DNA of 64,000 bases. Source: Variovorax sp. S12S4. GTDB lineage: Bacteria; Pseudomonadota; Gammaproteobacteria; Burkholderiales; Burkholderiaceae_C. The translations under genes and the position numbers were made by a program. Below the pieces are notes generated by a model. The model saw only the letters and a program-made list of their open reading frames with translations, was not told the DNA's origin and did not search any database. The stretch spans positions 310,001-374,000 of the forward strand of contig NZ_JALPKR020000002.1 in assembly GCF_023195515.1 (NCBI RefSeq), in the 5' to 3' direction. Of the stretch, positions 45,630 through 53,672 are shown piece after piece; position 1 is the first letter of the stretch; each line of letters starts with the position of its first letter.

Positions 45630-46472
45630 ATGGCACTTTACTTGATCGGCGACATCCAGGGCTGCGACGCCGCCCTCCAGAAACTGCTCGACAAGATCGG
45701 TTTTTCTCCCAGCCGCGACACCGTCGTGCTGCTCGGCGACCTGGTCAACCGCGGCCCGGATTCAGCGGCGGTGCTGCGCCGCGTGCAGGGCTACGGCGCG
45801 TCCGCGCTCAGCCTTCTCGGCAACCACGACCTGCACCTGCTGGGCGTGGCGCACGGTGCACGCAAACCCAGCCGCAAGGACACCCTGGCCGGCCTGCTCA
45901 AGGCGCCCGACAGCGAAGCCCTGCTCGAATGGGTGCGCCAGCAGCACATGGCGCTGCACATGCAAATCGACGGCGGCGACCTGCTCATGGTGCACGCGGG
46001 CGTGCTGCCGCAGTGGACGGTGGGCGACACGCTGGTGCTGGCGGCCGAGGTCGAATCGGTGCTGCGCGGCCCGGCGCTCGGCGAGTTCCTGCTCACCATG
46101 TACGGCAACGAGCCCGCGCAGTGGAGCGATTCGCTCACCGGCAGCGCGCGGCTGCGCGCCATCGTGAACGCGCTCACGCGCATGCGCTTCTGCTCGGCCG
46201 ATGGGGTGATGGAGTTCGAGAGCAAGGACGGCGCCGCCACCGCCCCCGAAGGCTTCATGCCCTGGTTCGACGTGCCCGGCCGCAAGACCGCGAACGCCAC
46301 GGTCGCGTTCGGCCACTGGTCCACGCTGGGCTGGCTTTCGCGGCCTGACCTGCTTTCGACCGACACCGGCTGCGTCTGGGGCGGCTGCCTGAGCGCGGTG
46401 CGCATCGGCGCCACGCTGCATGAGCGCGAGCTGATCCAGGTGAAGTGCGAGCAGGCGCAAAAGCCGGGCTGA
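45630..46472 (+). CDS. apaH: Symmetrical bis(5'-nucleosyl)-tetraphosphatase
   Basis: 280 residues. Metallophosphoesterase motifs are in order: LIGDIQGCDAALQ, LLGDLVNRGPDSAAVLR, LLGNHDLHLLGVA and MVHAGVLPQW, with FGHWSTLG towards the end. It cleaves Ap4A to two ADP, clearing alarmone and removing Np4 caps from RNA. An AAGGA ribosome site is present. Length matches the family. Confidence 0.95.
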   Translation: MALYLIGDIQGCDAALQKLLDKIGFSPSRDTVVLLGDLVNRGPDSAAVLRRVQGYGASALSLLGNHDLHLLGVAHGARKPSRKDTLAGLLKAPDSEALLEWVRQQHMALHMQIDGGDLLMVHAGVLPQWTVGDTLVLAAEVESVLRGPALGEFLLTMYGNEPAQWSDSLTGSARLRAIVNALTRMRFCSADGVMEFESKDGAATAPEGFMPWFDVPGRKTANATVAFGHWSTLGWLSRPDLLSTDTGCVWGGCLSAVRIGATLHERELIQVKCEQAQKPG

Positions 46473-46484
46473 CCGTCCGCGCGG

Positions 46485-47465
46485 CTAGGCGCCCGCGGCC
46501 ACGCCAAAGCCCGTATCGAACGTGCCCTTCACATCGAGCGGCTGCTTGATGAGCCCCACCTGCCGGTAGAAATCCGCCGTGCCCTGCTGGTCTGCAATCA
46601 CCTGCGCATCGATCGATATCCACTTCTGCCGGCGGCGCTCGAACTGCAGCTTGGCCGCCTCGGGCGGAATGCCGATGATGCGGGCGAGCGCGGCCGAATA
46701 GGCATCGACGTTGCGGTACGACCAGAGCTGCGCCTTCACCACGCGCTGCAGAAAGTCTTGCAGCACCGGGCGCTTGGCGGCAATGGCCGCATCGGTGGCC
46801 GCCAGGTAGCTGAGGCCCGGCAGCAGGCCGCGGCCGCTGACGAGCACGCGCGCATGCTGGCTGACCTCCGCCATCGCGGTGTAGGGCTCCCAGGTGGCCC
46901 AGGCGTCGACCGAGCCCTGCGTGAGTGCGAGCTTGGCATCGGCTGGTGCAAGAAAGCGGATGTTCACCTCTTCGGGCTTGAGGCCGGCCGCCGTGATGGC
47001 CTTGAGCGTGATGTAGTGGCCGATGGACCCGCGGTTGGTTGCAATGCTCTTGCCCTTGAGATCGGCCGCGGTCTTGAGCGGTGAGTCGGGCCGCACCAGC
47101 ACTGCCGTGCCGTATGAGTCCGAACGGTTGGCGCCGATGGCTTTCACGCGCGTGCCGGCGGCCAGCGCAAAGATGAGCGGCGCATCGCCGATGGGACCGG
47201 AATCGACCGCGGCGGCGTTCAGCGCCTCGGCCAGCGGTGCGGCCGCGGGGAACTCGGACCACTGGATGTCGTAGCCGAGGCCCTCAAGGCCGTTGGCCGC
47301 TTCGAGCAATGCACGCAGGCCGCCCTTCTGGTCACCGGCCTTGAGCACCTGCCGGCCTTGTGCATTGGCCTGGAACGAAATGGCAGGCAAGCTGATGGCC
47401 GTGGCGGCAGCGAGGCTGTGCGTGAGCAGCCGCCGGCGCGCTCTGTCGGGGTGTGGTGAGTGCAT
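46485..47465 (-). CDS. SsuA-type sulfonate ABC transporter binding protein 1
   Basis: 326 residues from MHSPHPDRARRRLLTHSL, with a twin-arginine-like export signal ending ANA-QG. The SsuA family fold is seen in VLKAGDQKGGLRALLEAANGL, VDSGPIGDAPLIFALAAG, KGKSIATNRGSIGHYITL and VDAWATWEPYTA. It is close to binding protein 4 (56028-57011), sharing the GDQ-x-GGLRAL opening. It is last in the minus-strand half of the cluster, after the cytochrome. Expected to bind an alkanesulfonate or similar organosulfur compound in the periplasm. Confidence 0.87.
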   Translation of the reverse strand: MHSPHPDRARRRLLTHSLAAATAISLPAISFQANAQGRQVLKAGDQKGGLRALLEAANGLEGLGYDIQWSEFPAAAPLAEALNAAAVDSGPIGDAPLIFALAAGTRVKAIGANRSDSYGTAVLVRPDSPLKTAADLKGKSIATNRGSIGHYITLKAITAAGLKPEEVNIRFLAPADAKLALTQGSVDAWATWEPYTAMAEVSQHARVLVSGRGLLPGLSYLAATDAAIAAKRPVLQDFLQRVVKAQLWSYRNVDAYSAALARIIGIPPEAAKLQFERRRQKWISIDAQVIADQQGTADFYRQVGLIKQPLDVKGTFDTGFGVAAGA

Positions 47466-47499
47466 GGGTTCTCCGTGTTTGTTGCGGGTAAAAAAACGG

Positions 47500-48663
47500 T
47501 CAGTGGATGAAGCCGCCCTTGATGAAGCGCACCGGCTCGGCGTCCATGCGGGCGATGAGCGCGCCCAATCCATCGGTGGGCGATGCCGCGCCCTGCCCTG
47601 GCTCCGCCGGTGTGCGTTCGCTGCGGCAGACCAGGTCGTCGTCGGACCAGCCGACGTTGCCTGGCTCGCCGCGCACGCGCAGCCAGCCGTCGCGGTCGGC
47701 GATGAGTTGCGTGCCCGCGAGGCGGTCGGTCCCGGTGATCAAGGCCAGCGCCTCCCATGCGGCGGCGGACTGCACAACGCAATCGGCGCTGGCGCCCGAT
47801 GCCATTGGCGACGGCGGCACCAGCAGCACCGTCACGAGCCGCGGGTCTTCAGCCGGCGCTGCATTGCCGGCGACGATGCGCACGCGCTGCCCGCGCCAGC
47901 TTGCGAGCGACCGCGCAGGCTGCGAGCCGCAACGCACCGCCATGTCGGGCAGGCCGATGGGCTGCGGCCAGTTGCCGAGCGCGCGCAGGCTCTGGCCCGC
48001 GCCCAGCGCCTTCATGTAGTCGATGAGCGCCCAGGCATCGGACTCGTCGATGTTCGCGCCGAAGCCCGGCATCGTGGCCCTGCCATGCTGCGCATCGCGC
48101 GTGCCGTGAAGAATGCGCCAGAGCAGGTCGCCGTCGGCACGCCGCCACAGCAAGGGGCCGCTCAGGTTCGGCGGCCACACCGCCAGCGAGGCCGCGAGCG
48201 GGCCTTCGCCCCTGCCATCCGCGCCGTGGCACGCGACGCAGTTCTGTTCGTAGAGTACGCGGCCCCTGGCGATGGAGGCGGCCGTGAAACCGGTCGGCGA
48301 TGCCTGGAAACTTGTGGGCGTTGCCGGCACCAGCACCACATGCGCCGCCGGCCATGGCGCGGCGATCAGCAGCATCGGCACCACGGCCAGAAGGTAGAAG
48401 CGCGAGCGCCGCCACAGCAGCGCGAGGAGTAGCGCAAGCAGCGCTGCGGCAACAAAGACCAGCGTCCATGCGAGGCTGCGCGCCTGGCCCAGGTCGATCA
48501 GCAGGTTCTCGCCAGAGAGGCGCTGCGACCAAGGCCAGGCCGGCTGGCCGTGCATCTGCCGTGCGAGCCCGAGCGCATCGAGCACGCGCAGCAGCTGCAG
48601 CTGGGCGCCTTGCAGCAGGCCGATCAGCAAGTTGAGCCAATCGGCCTCGGGCGTGCTTTTCAT
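47500..48663 (-). CDS. Membrane-anchored c-type cytochrome with extra C-terminal domain
   Basis: 387 residues from MKSTPEADWLNLL, starting one base after the ssuB stop. Two transmembrane segments (about 64-84 and 90-112) precede a class I cytochrome c domain with the heme site CVACH at 142-146 and a Met ligand in ATMPGFG. The last 150 residues are unassigned and contain GQRVRIVAGNA and DRDGWLRVRG. A c-type cytochrome is not part of the classic ssu pathway. Here it is embedded between the transporter and a binding protein, so it may carry electrons from a periplasmic step of organosulfur or sulfite oxidation. No dehydrogenase partner is adjacent. Confidence 0.75.
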   Translation of the reverse strand: MKSTPEADWLNLLIGLLQGAQLQLLRVLDALGLARQMHGQPAWPWSQRLSGENLLIDLGQARSLAWTLVFVAAALLALLLALLWRRSRFYLLAVVPMLLIAAPWPAAHVVLVPATPTSFQASPTGFTAASIARGRVLYEQNCVACHGADGRGEGPLAASLAVWPPNLSGPLLWRRADGDLLWRILHGTRDAQHGRATMPGFGANIDESDAWALIDYMKALGAGQSLRALGNWPQPIGLPDMAVRCGSQPARSLASWRGQRVRIVAGNAAPAEDPRLVTVLLVPPSPMASGASADCVVQSAAAWEALALITGTDRLAGTQLIADRDGWLRVRGEPGNVGWSDDDLVCRSERTPAEPGQGAASPTDGLGALIARMDAEPVRFIKGGFIH

Positions 48664-48664
48664 C

Positions 48665-49459
48665 TCACCAGGTGGCGTCGAGCCCCAGGTGCCGGAGTGC
48701 TTCGTGGCGCAACTCGGCGAGCCTTGCATGGCCGCGGTGGCGCGGATACGGCAGGTCGACCACGATCTCTGCCGCAACACGCGCCGGCCGGTCGCTGAGC
48801 ACGATCACGCGGTTGGCAAGGAACAGCGCCTCTTCCACGTCGTGCGTCACCAGCAGTGCCGAAAAGCCCGCGCGCTGCCACAGGTTGACGAGCTCGCTCT
48901 GCATTGCGATGCGCGTGAGCGAATCGAGCTTGCCGAGCGGCTCGTCGAGCACCAGCAATTGCGGGTCGTTCACCAGCGCGCGTGCCAATGCCACGCGCTG
49001 CGCCATGCCGCCCGAAAGCTGGTGCGGAAAAACCTTTGCAAAGTCGCTCAGGCCCACGAGCTTGAGCGCCTCGTCGACGCGCCCGCGCTGCGCCTTGAGC
49101 ACGCCGCGCGCCTGCAGACCGAGCGCGACGTTGTCCCACACACTGCGCCACGGATAGAGCGTCGGGTCCTGGAACACGACGATGCGCGACGGGTCGGGCC
49201 GGGTGATCGGCGCATCGTCCTGCGTGATGTGGCCGGCCGTGGCGGGTTCGAGCCCGGCCACCAGCCGCAGCAAGGTCGACTTGCCGCAGCCGCTCGGCCC
49301 CAGCAGCGCGACAAACTCGCCGGGCTTCACGGTAAGGTCTATGTCGTCGAGCACCTGCAGCGGCCCAGCCGGCACATCGAACCAGTGGCTCACGCCGCGA
49401 ATGTCGATGTGCGCGCCGGCCTGTCGCACACCGGGTTCTGCAACAACGGTGGCTACCAT
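48665..49459 (-). CDS. ssuB: SsuB-type sulfonate ABC transporter ATPase
   Basis: 264 residues from MVATVVAEPGVRQ at 49459, overlapping the permease end by 7 bases. Walker A is LLGPSGCGKSTLLRL, the signature LSGGMAQRVALARAL, and Walker B LLVLDEPLGKLD. The DEPLGKLD form is typical of nitrate/sulfonate/taurine importers. It powers uptake through the permease next to it. Confidence 0.92.
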   Translation of the reverse strand: MVATVVAEPGVRQAGAHIDIRGVSHWFDVPAGPLQVLDDIDLTVKPGEFVALLGPSGCGKSTLLRLVAGLEPATAGHITQDDAPITRPDPSRIVVFQDPTLYPWRSVWDNVALGLQARGVLKAQRGRVDEALKLVGLSDFAKVFPHQLSGGMAQRVALARALVNDPQLLVLDEPLGKLDSLTRIAMQSELVNLWQRAGFSALLVTHDVEEALFLANRVIVLSDRPARVAAEIVVDLPYPRHRGHARLAELRHEALRHLGLDATW

Positions 49460-50475
49460 TTGACGGTTCCCTTCTGCCAAGACAGCACGCGGTCGCGCAC
49501 CTTGAAGAGCAGCGTGATCAGGCCCGAGCACAGCACGGCCATCACGATCAGCGCGGCGTACATGTTCGAGTACGAAGCCCAGCCCTGCGCCCACGAGAGG
49601 TAGAAGCCCAGGCCGGCCTTCACACCCATCATCTCGGCCGTGACGAGCACCGAGAACGCGGCACCCAGCCCCATGAAGAGCCCCACGAACACCTGCGGCA
49701 GCGCAGCGGGTATCGCCACGCGCAGCACCAGGAAGCGCTCGCTCGCGCCCATGGTGCGCGCCACGTCGTAGTAGTTGCGGTTCACTGTTGCCACGCCGGA
49801 CCAGGTGAGCACCGCCACCGGAAAGCCCGTCGCCAGCGCGATCAGGAACACGGCCGCCGCATAGCTCGACGGAAAGAAGAAGAACGCGAGCGGCAGCAGC
49901 GCTGAAGCCGGCACCGGCCCCAGAAAGCGCAGCACCGGATGCACCCAGTAGCCCGCGATGCGCGACCAGCCAATGGTCACGCCAGTGAGAAAGCCCGCGA
50001 GCGCGCCCAGCACGAAGCCGTGCGCCAGCAGACGCGCCGAGTGCAGCAGGCTTTCACCGAGGCGGCGCCAGTCGTCGATGTAGGTTTCGACCAGGCTTTG
50101 CGGCGGCGCGAAGAACGGCGTGGGGAGCAGCGCGAGCTTGGCTGTTGCGATCTCCCAGATCGCGAAGAGCACGGGCAGCGCGACCAGCCACGGCCCGGCC
50201 GGCCGCAGCAGGGCTGCGATGCGGCCGGCGCGCGAGCCGAGCAGCGCGACGATCGACAGCAGCGCGCCCACCACGATGGCAGCGATGCCAAACTCGTCCG
50301 TGTAGGCCCAGTCGCTGAAGCCCACGGCTTGGTTCGGCCAGTAGATGGTGAGCAGGCCGAGCGCGAGCCAGGTCGCAGCGGCGGCTAAGCCGATGCGCCA
50401 TGTGGGCAGGACCGCTTGGATACGGGGCGATGTCGATGCGGGAGCAGGTGTGCGTACGAGCGCCGCGGCCCCCAC
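49453..50475 (-). CDS. ssuC: SsuC-type sulfonate ABC transporter permease
   Basis: 340 residues if it starts at GTG 50475; the core is well conserved with about ten hydrophobic segments and the EAA loop YYDVARTMGASERFLVLRVAIPAALPQ. A more likely original start is ATG 50534, which overlaps the stop of the preceding gene (ATGA) like others here, but it is out of frame by one base. Adding one base to the run of five C at 50469-50473 gives MSTPDPALGFDSLPFRGG continuing into the permease, 360 residues. A repeat element lies across this N-terminal stretch. Confidence 0.87.
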   Translation of the reverse strand: MGAAALVRTPAPASTSPRIQAVLPTWRIGLAAAATWLALGLLTIYWPNQAVGFSDWAYTDEFGIAAIVVGALLSIVALLGSRAGRIAALLRPAGPWLVALPVLFAIWEIATAKLALLPTPFFAPPQSLVETYIDDWRRLGESLLHSARLLAHGFVLGALAGFLTGVTIGWSRIAGYWVHPVLRFLGPVPASALLPLAFFFFPSSYAAAVFLIALATGFPVAVLTWSGVATVNRNYYDVARTMGASERFLVLRVAIPAALPQVFVGLFMGLGAAFSVLVTAEMMGVKAGLGFYLSWAQGWASYSNMYAALIVMAVLCSGLITLLFKVRDRVLSWQKGTVKW

Positions 50476-50500
50476 CCTGGCCCTCCCCGGAAGGGGAGGG
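50468..50500. repeat. REPIN-like repeat, single half, at the ssuC start
   Basis: CCCTCCCCGGAAGGGGAGGG with a neighbouring CCCCCACC arm matches the first half of the composite repeats at 4377 and 52409. It overlaps the start of the permease gene and may have changed its N terminus. Confidence 0.75.
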
Positions 50501-50530
50501 AATCGAAGCCCAATGCGGGGTCTGGGGTGC

Positions 50531-51532
50531 TCATGCGAGTGGATCGAAAGAGACGTGTTCGGCAAAGCGCACCGGGTCGGTGGTCTTCTTGAGCACGCCC
50601 ACGCTTCGGAAATCTCGCGCATAGAACTCCACCTCGTCGCGCAGGTTCTTGCCCAGCGGATGGTGGTTGTGCGTGAGCGTGCCGAGCAGCGCGCGCAGGT
50701 CTTCCACCGGCACCTTGGGCGAATACTTGGCGAAGAGCTTGGCCGATTCGTTCGGGTTCTCGGCCACGTAATCCGACGCCTGCGCAATGGCGCGCACGAG
50801 CGCCGCGACGGTCGGCTTGTCCTTGCGCACCAGCTCGCCGCGGGCGCCCACGATGCAGCAGACCTTGTCCTTGTATTCGCCGGAGAGGTTGCTTGCAATC
50901 TCCACGAAGGCGCCCTTGTTGCGCTTCTCGATCAGGTAGACGTTCGGGTCGCCGTCGGCAATCGCATGGATCTCGCCCTTCTGCACCGCAATGTCGAGCA
51001 GGTCGGCCGGGTACTGGCGCCAGGTCACGTCCTTCTCGGCATCGATGCCGTTCTTCGCAAGCAATATGGAGAAGAAGTTCTTGCCCGGGCTTGCGATGTC
51101 CGAAACGCCGATGATCTTGCCCTTGAGGCTTGCAAGGCTGGTGGCGCCCGCGCTCTTTGCACCCACCAGCCGCACGCAGCCGCCGTGCGAGCTGCCGACG
51201 ATCTTCACGTCGAAGCCCGATTCCAGCGGCTTGAGCCAGCGGTGGATCATGCCCACGGCCGCATCGGCCTTGGCCGTGGCGAGCGATTCCAGCAGCTGGT
51301 CGGTGGAGCCGGTGTAGTTGATCAGGTCCACCTGCAGGCCGTTGCGTTCGAAGTAGCCGCGCTCCTGCGCCACCACCACGGGCGAAAGGCAGAACGCGGC
51401 GGCGTTCCATGCAAAGGTGAGCTTGCGCGCCTGCTGAGAGAAAGCCTGCGAGGCGATCAGCCCGCCCGAGGCGACCACGGCGGCGGCACCGCCGACGCGC
51501 AAGACGCTGCGGCGTGAAAGGGATGCGGTCAT
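50531..51532 (-). CDS. Sulfonate/nitrate-type ABC transporter binding protein 2 (NMT1-like)
   Basis: 333 residues with a Tat-like signal (LSRRSVLRVGGAAAVVASGG). The mature part has LTFAWNAAAFCLSPVVVAQERGYFERNGL, INYTGSTDQLLESLATAKADAAVGM and IIGVSDIASPGKNFFSILL, which fits the NMT1/SsuA-like group rather than the binding protein 1/4 pair. It lies directly before the permease, so it is probably the main partner of SsuBC. Ligand unknown. Confidence 0.87.
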   Translation of the reverse strand: MTASLSRRSVLRVGGAAAVVASGGLIASQAFSQQARKLTFAWNAAAFCLSPVVVAQERGYFERNGLQVDLINYTGSTDQLLESLATAKADAAVGMIHRWLKPLESGFDVKIVGSSHGGCVRLVGAKSAGATSLASLKGKIIGVSDIASPGKNFFSILLAKNGIDAEKDVTWRQYPADLLDIAVQKGEIHAIADGDPNVYLIEKRNKGAFVEIASNLSGEYKDKVCCIVGARGELVRKDKPTVAALVRAIAQASDYVAENPNESAKLFAKYSPKVPVEDLRALLGTLTHNHHPLGKNLRDEVEFYARDFRSVGVLKKTTDPVRFAEHVSFDPLA

Positions 51533-51557
51533 CGAGAACTCCGTTGGTTTTTTATCT

Positions 51558-52382
51558 TCAGTCCAGCAGTTCGGGTTCCGCTTCGACGAGGCCTTGGTAA
51601 AGGCTGTCGAAGGAATGGATGGCCCCCTCCGGGCCGCCGATCTGGCTGTGGGTGTGGCGTGCCGTCGCCTCGTCGATGGGCTGCGGCTTGCCGGCGGCTT
51701 CGGCCAGCAGTTGCGTGTGGCAGGCGTTGTCGAGTGCGATGTACCACCACGCGGCAGCTTCCACCGTGGGGCCCGCGGTCAGGATGCCGTGGTTCTTGAG
51801 AATGGCGCCCTTCTTGTCGCCCAGCGCCTGTGCAATGCGGTCGCCTTCGCTGGTGTCGACCACCATGCCGGTGAAATCGTCGAACAGCGCCACGTCTTCA
51901 TGGAACACGCAGCTGTCCTGCGTGATGGTGTCGAGCTTGCGGCCCAGCGTGGACCAGGCCTTGCCGTAGGTCGAATGCGTGTGGGCCGCGGCAACGATCT
52001 TCGGGTTGTGCTCGTGGATGGCGGCGTGAATGGCAAAGGCGGCCTTGTTGAGCGGCCTGTCGCCGATCACGGTCTCGCCTTTCGAATTGACCAGCAGCAG
52101 GTCGGACACCTTGATGCGCGAGAAGTGAATGCCTAGCGGGTTGACCCAGAAATGGTCGGTGAGCTCCGGGTCGCGCGCGGTGATGTGGCCGGCAAGCCCC
52201 TGCGCAAAGCCGAAACGTGCGAACAGGCGGAAGGCGCCGGCCAGGCGCTCCTGCCGGTGGCGGCGCTCGGCCTGCACGCTGGTGCGCGGTGGGATGGGGT
52301 CGAACCAGTATTTTTGCTGCGGGTTCGGGTTGCGCCGAAGCGCGAAGCCGGCATCCCAGTCGATCGACAGAACTGCACTCAT
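51558..52382 (-). CDS. Class II aldolase/adducin family protein
   Basis: 274 residues. The family zinc site is AAAHTHSTYGKAWSTLG, the catalytic-region NHGILTAG follows, and the N-terminal core is FARFGFAQGLAGHITARDP. The class cleaves sugar phosphates or decarboxylates small hydroxy-acids and is used in carbon or sulfur salvage routes (such as the methylthioribulose and sulfolactate types). In this cluster it could process the carbon skeleton left after desulfonation; that is inference. A 25-bp gap separates it from binding protein 2. Confidence 0.85.
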   Translation of the reverse strand: MSAVLSIDWDAGFALRRNPNPQQKYWFDPIPPRTSVQAERRHRQERLAGAFRLFARFGFAQGLAGHITARDPELTDHFWVNPLGIHFSRIKVSDLLLVNSKGETVIGDRPLNKAAFAIHAAIHEHNPKIVAAAHTHSTYGKAWSTLGRKLDTITQDSCVFHEDVALFDDFTGMVVDTSEGDRIAQALGDKKGAILKNHGILTAGPTVEAAAWWYIALDNACHTQLLAEAAGKPQPIDEATARHTHSQIGGPEGAIHSFDSLYQGLVEAEPELLD

Positions 52383-52408
52383 GAAGATTTCCTCGTGTTG
52401 GGTATTGC

Positions 52409-52515
52409 TCCTTCCCCCTCTGGGGGAAGGCTGGGATGGGGGCGGGCGGCGCTTGCAGGGCCGCGGCGTGTTGAACGCCGCTTACCCCCACCCCTGCCCT
52501 CCCCGGAAGGGGAGG
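52409..52515. repeat. Composite REPIN-like repeat, copy 2
   Basis: Hairpin CTTCCCCCTCTGGGGGAAG near 52411-52429 and hairpin CCTCCCC/GGGGAGG near 52495-52515 flank a variable middle. It has the same build as 4377-4488 but in reverse orientation. It sits between the monooxygenase and aldolase genes. Confidence 0.75.
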
Positions 52516-52529
52516 AGAGAAAAGCGGGA

Positions 52530-53639
52530 TCACGCAGCCTTGCGAATCGAGGTTGCGCGCTGGGCCACCAGCTCACGCGTGCGCGGAATCAGCTCGCGGC
52601 CGTAGTCCGTCGCATCCTCCAGCGGATCGAATCCTCGGATCAAGAAGGTGGTCACGCCCAGGTCGTAGTAGTCGAGTAGCGCATCGGCCACCTGCTCGGG
52701 CGTGCCGACCAGCGCGGTGCTGTTCGAGCGGCCGCCGATCTCCTGCGCCACCGCGGTCCACAGCCGCTTGTCGAGTCGCGTGCCCTTCTCGGCCGCGGCC
52801 AGCAGGCGCTTGGCGCCTTCGCTCTGCTGCGGCCCGCCGCGGTTGTAGCCCTGCACCACGCGAAGCCGCTTGGTCTCAGCCAGGATGTTGTCCGCACGCG
52901 CCCACGCGGCCTCTTCGGTCTCCGCCAGGATCGGCCGGAACGACACCGAGAAGCGCACGCTGCGCCCGTGCTTCGCCGCCTCGGCGCGCACGCGGGTGGT
53001 GAGCTCGCGCGCCTGGTCGAGCGATTCGCCCCACAGCGCATACACGTCGGCGTACTTGCCTGCGACGGGAATCGCAGCTTCCGACGCACCACCAAAATAC
53101 ACCGGCACATGCGGCTTGCCGTTGCGCGTCTGCACCGGCTTCACTTCCGAGAACGCATTCTGGAAGCGGTAGTGCGCACCCTCGTGGTCGAAGGGCTTCT
53201 CGCTGGTCCACACCTTGTGCAGCACTTCCAGGTACTCATCGGTGCGGGCATAACGCTGGTCGTGATCGAGCCAGTCGCCGTCGCGGCGCTGTTCCTCGTC
53301 GGAGCCGCCCGAGATGTAGTGCACGCCGAGCCGCCCGCCGCTGAACTGGTCGAGCGACGCAAATTGCCGCGCAGCCAGCGTGGGCGCAACAAAGCCGGGC
53401 CGATGCGCCAGCATGAAGTGAATGCGCTCGGTGACCGAGGCGGCATAGGCCACCGTCAACGTTGCGTCGGGACTGGTGGAATGGTGCGGCACCAGCACAC
53501 GGTCGAAGCCCGCGTTCTCATGCGCCTGCGCAAAGGCGCGCACATAGTCCCGGTCGATCGCGGGGCCCTTGGCGGCGTGGATCTCCGAGACCTTCTGGCC
53601 CTGGATCATGCCGATGAATTCAACGTCGTTCTGGCTCAT
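52530..53639 (-). CDS. ssuD: FMNH2-dependent alkanesulfonate monooxygenase-like (LLM class)
   Basis: 369 residues, the size of SsuD-type luciferase-like monooxygenases. Family stretches are GFDRVLVPHHSTSPDATLTVAYAAS, FMLAHRPGFVAPTLAARQFASLDQ, GGRLGVHYISGGSDEEQRRDG and VYFGGASEAAIPVAGKYADVYALWGE. It should split C-S bonds of sulfonates to an aldehyde and sulfite with reduced flavin and O2. No NADPH:FMN reductase (SsuE) is in the window. The symbol is by family likeness; the natural sulfonate is unknown. Confidence 0.88.
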   Translation of the reverse strand: MSQNDVEFIGMIQGQKVSEIHAAKGPAIDRDYVRAFAQAHENAGFDRVLVPHHSTSPDATLTVAYAASVTERIHFMLAHRPGFVAPTLAARQFASLDQFSGGRLGVHYISGGSDEEQRRDGDWLDHDQRYARTDEYLEVLHKVWTSEKPFDHEGAHYRFQNAFSEVKPVQTRNGKPHVPVYFGGASEAAIPVAGKYADVYALWGESLDQARELTTRVRAEAAKHGRSVRFSVSFRPILAETEEAAWARADNILAETKRLRVVQGYNRGGPQQSEGAKRLLAAAEKGTRLDKRLWTAVAQEIGGRSNSTALVGTPEQVADALLDYYDLGVTTFLIRGFDPLEDATDYGRELIPRTRELVAQRATSIRKAA

Positions 53640-53672
53640 GGTGTCCTCGTGTTTTCAGATGGATGCGGTTGT

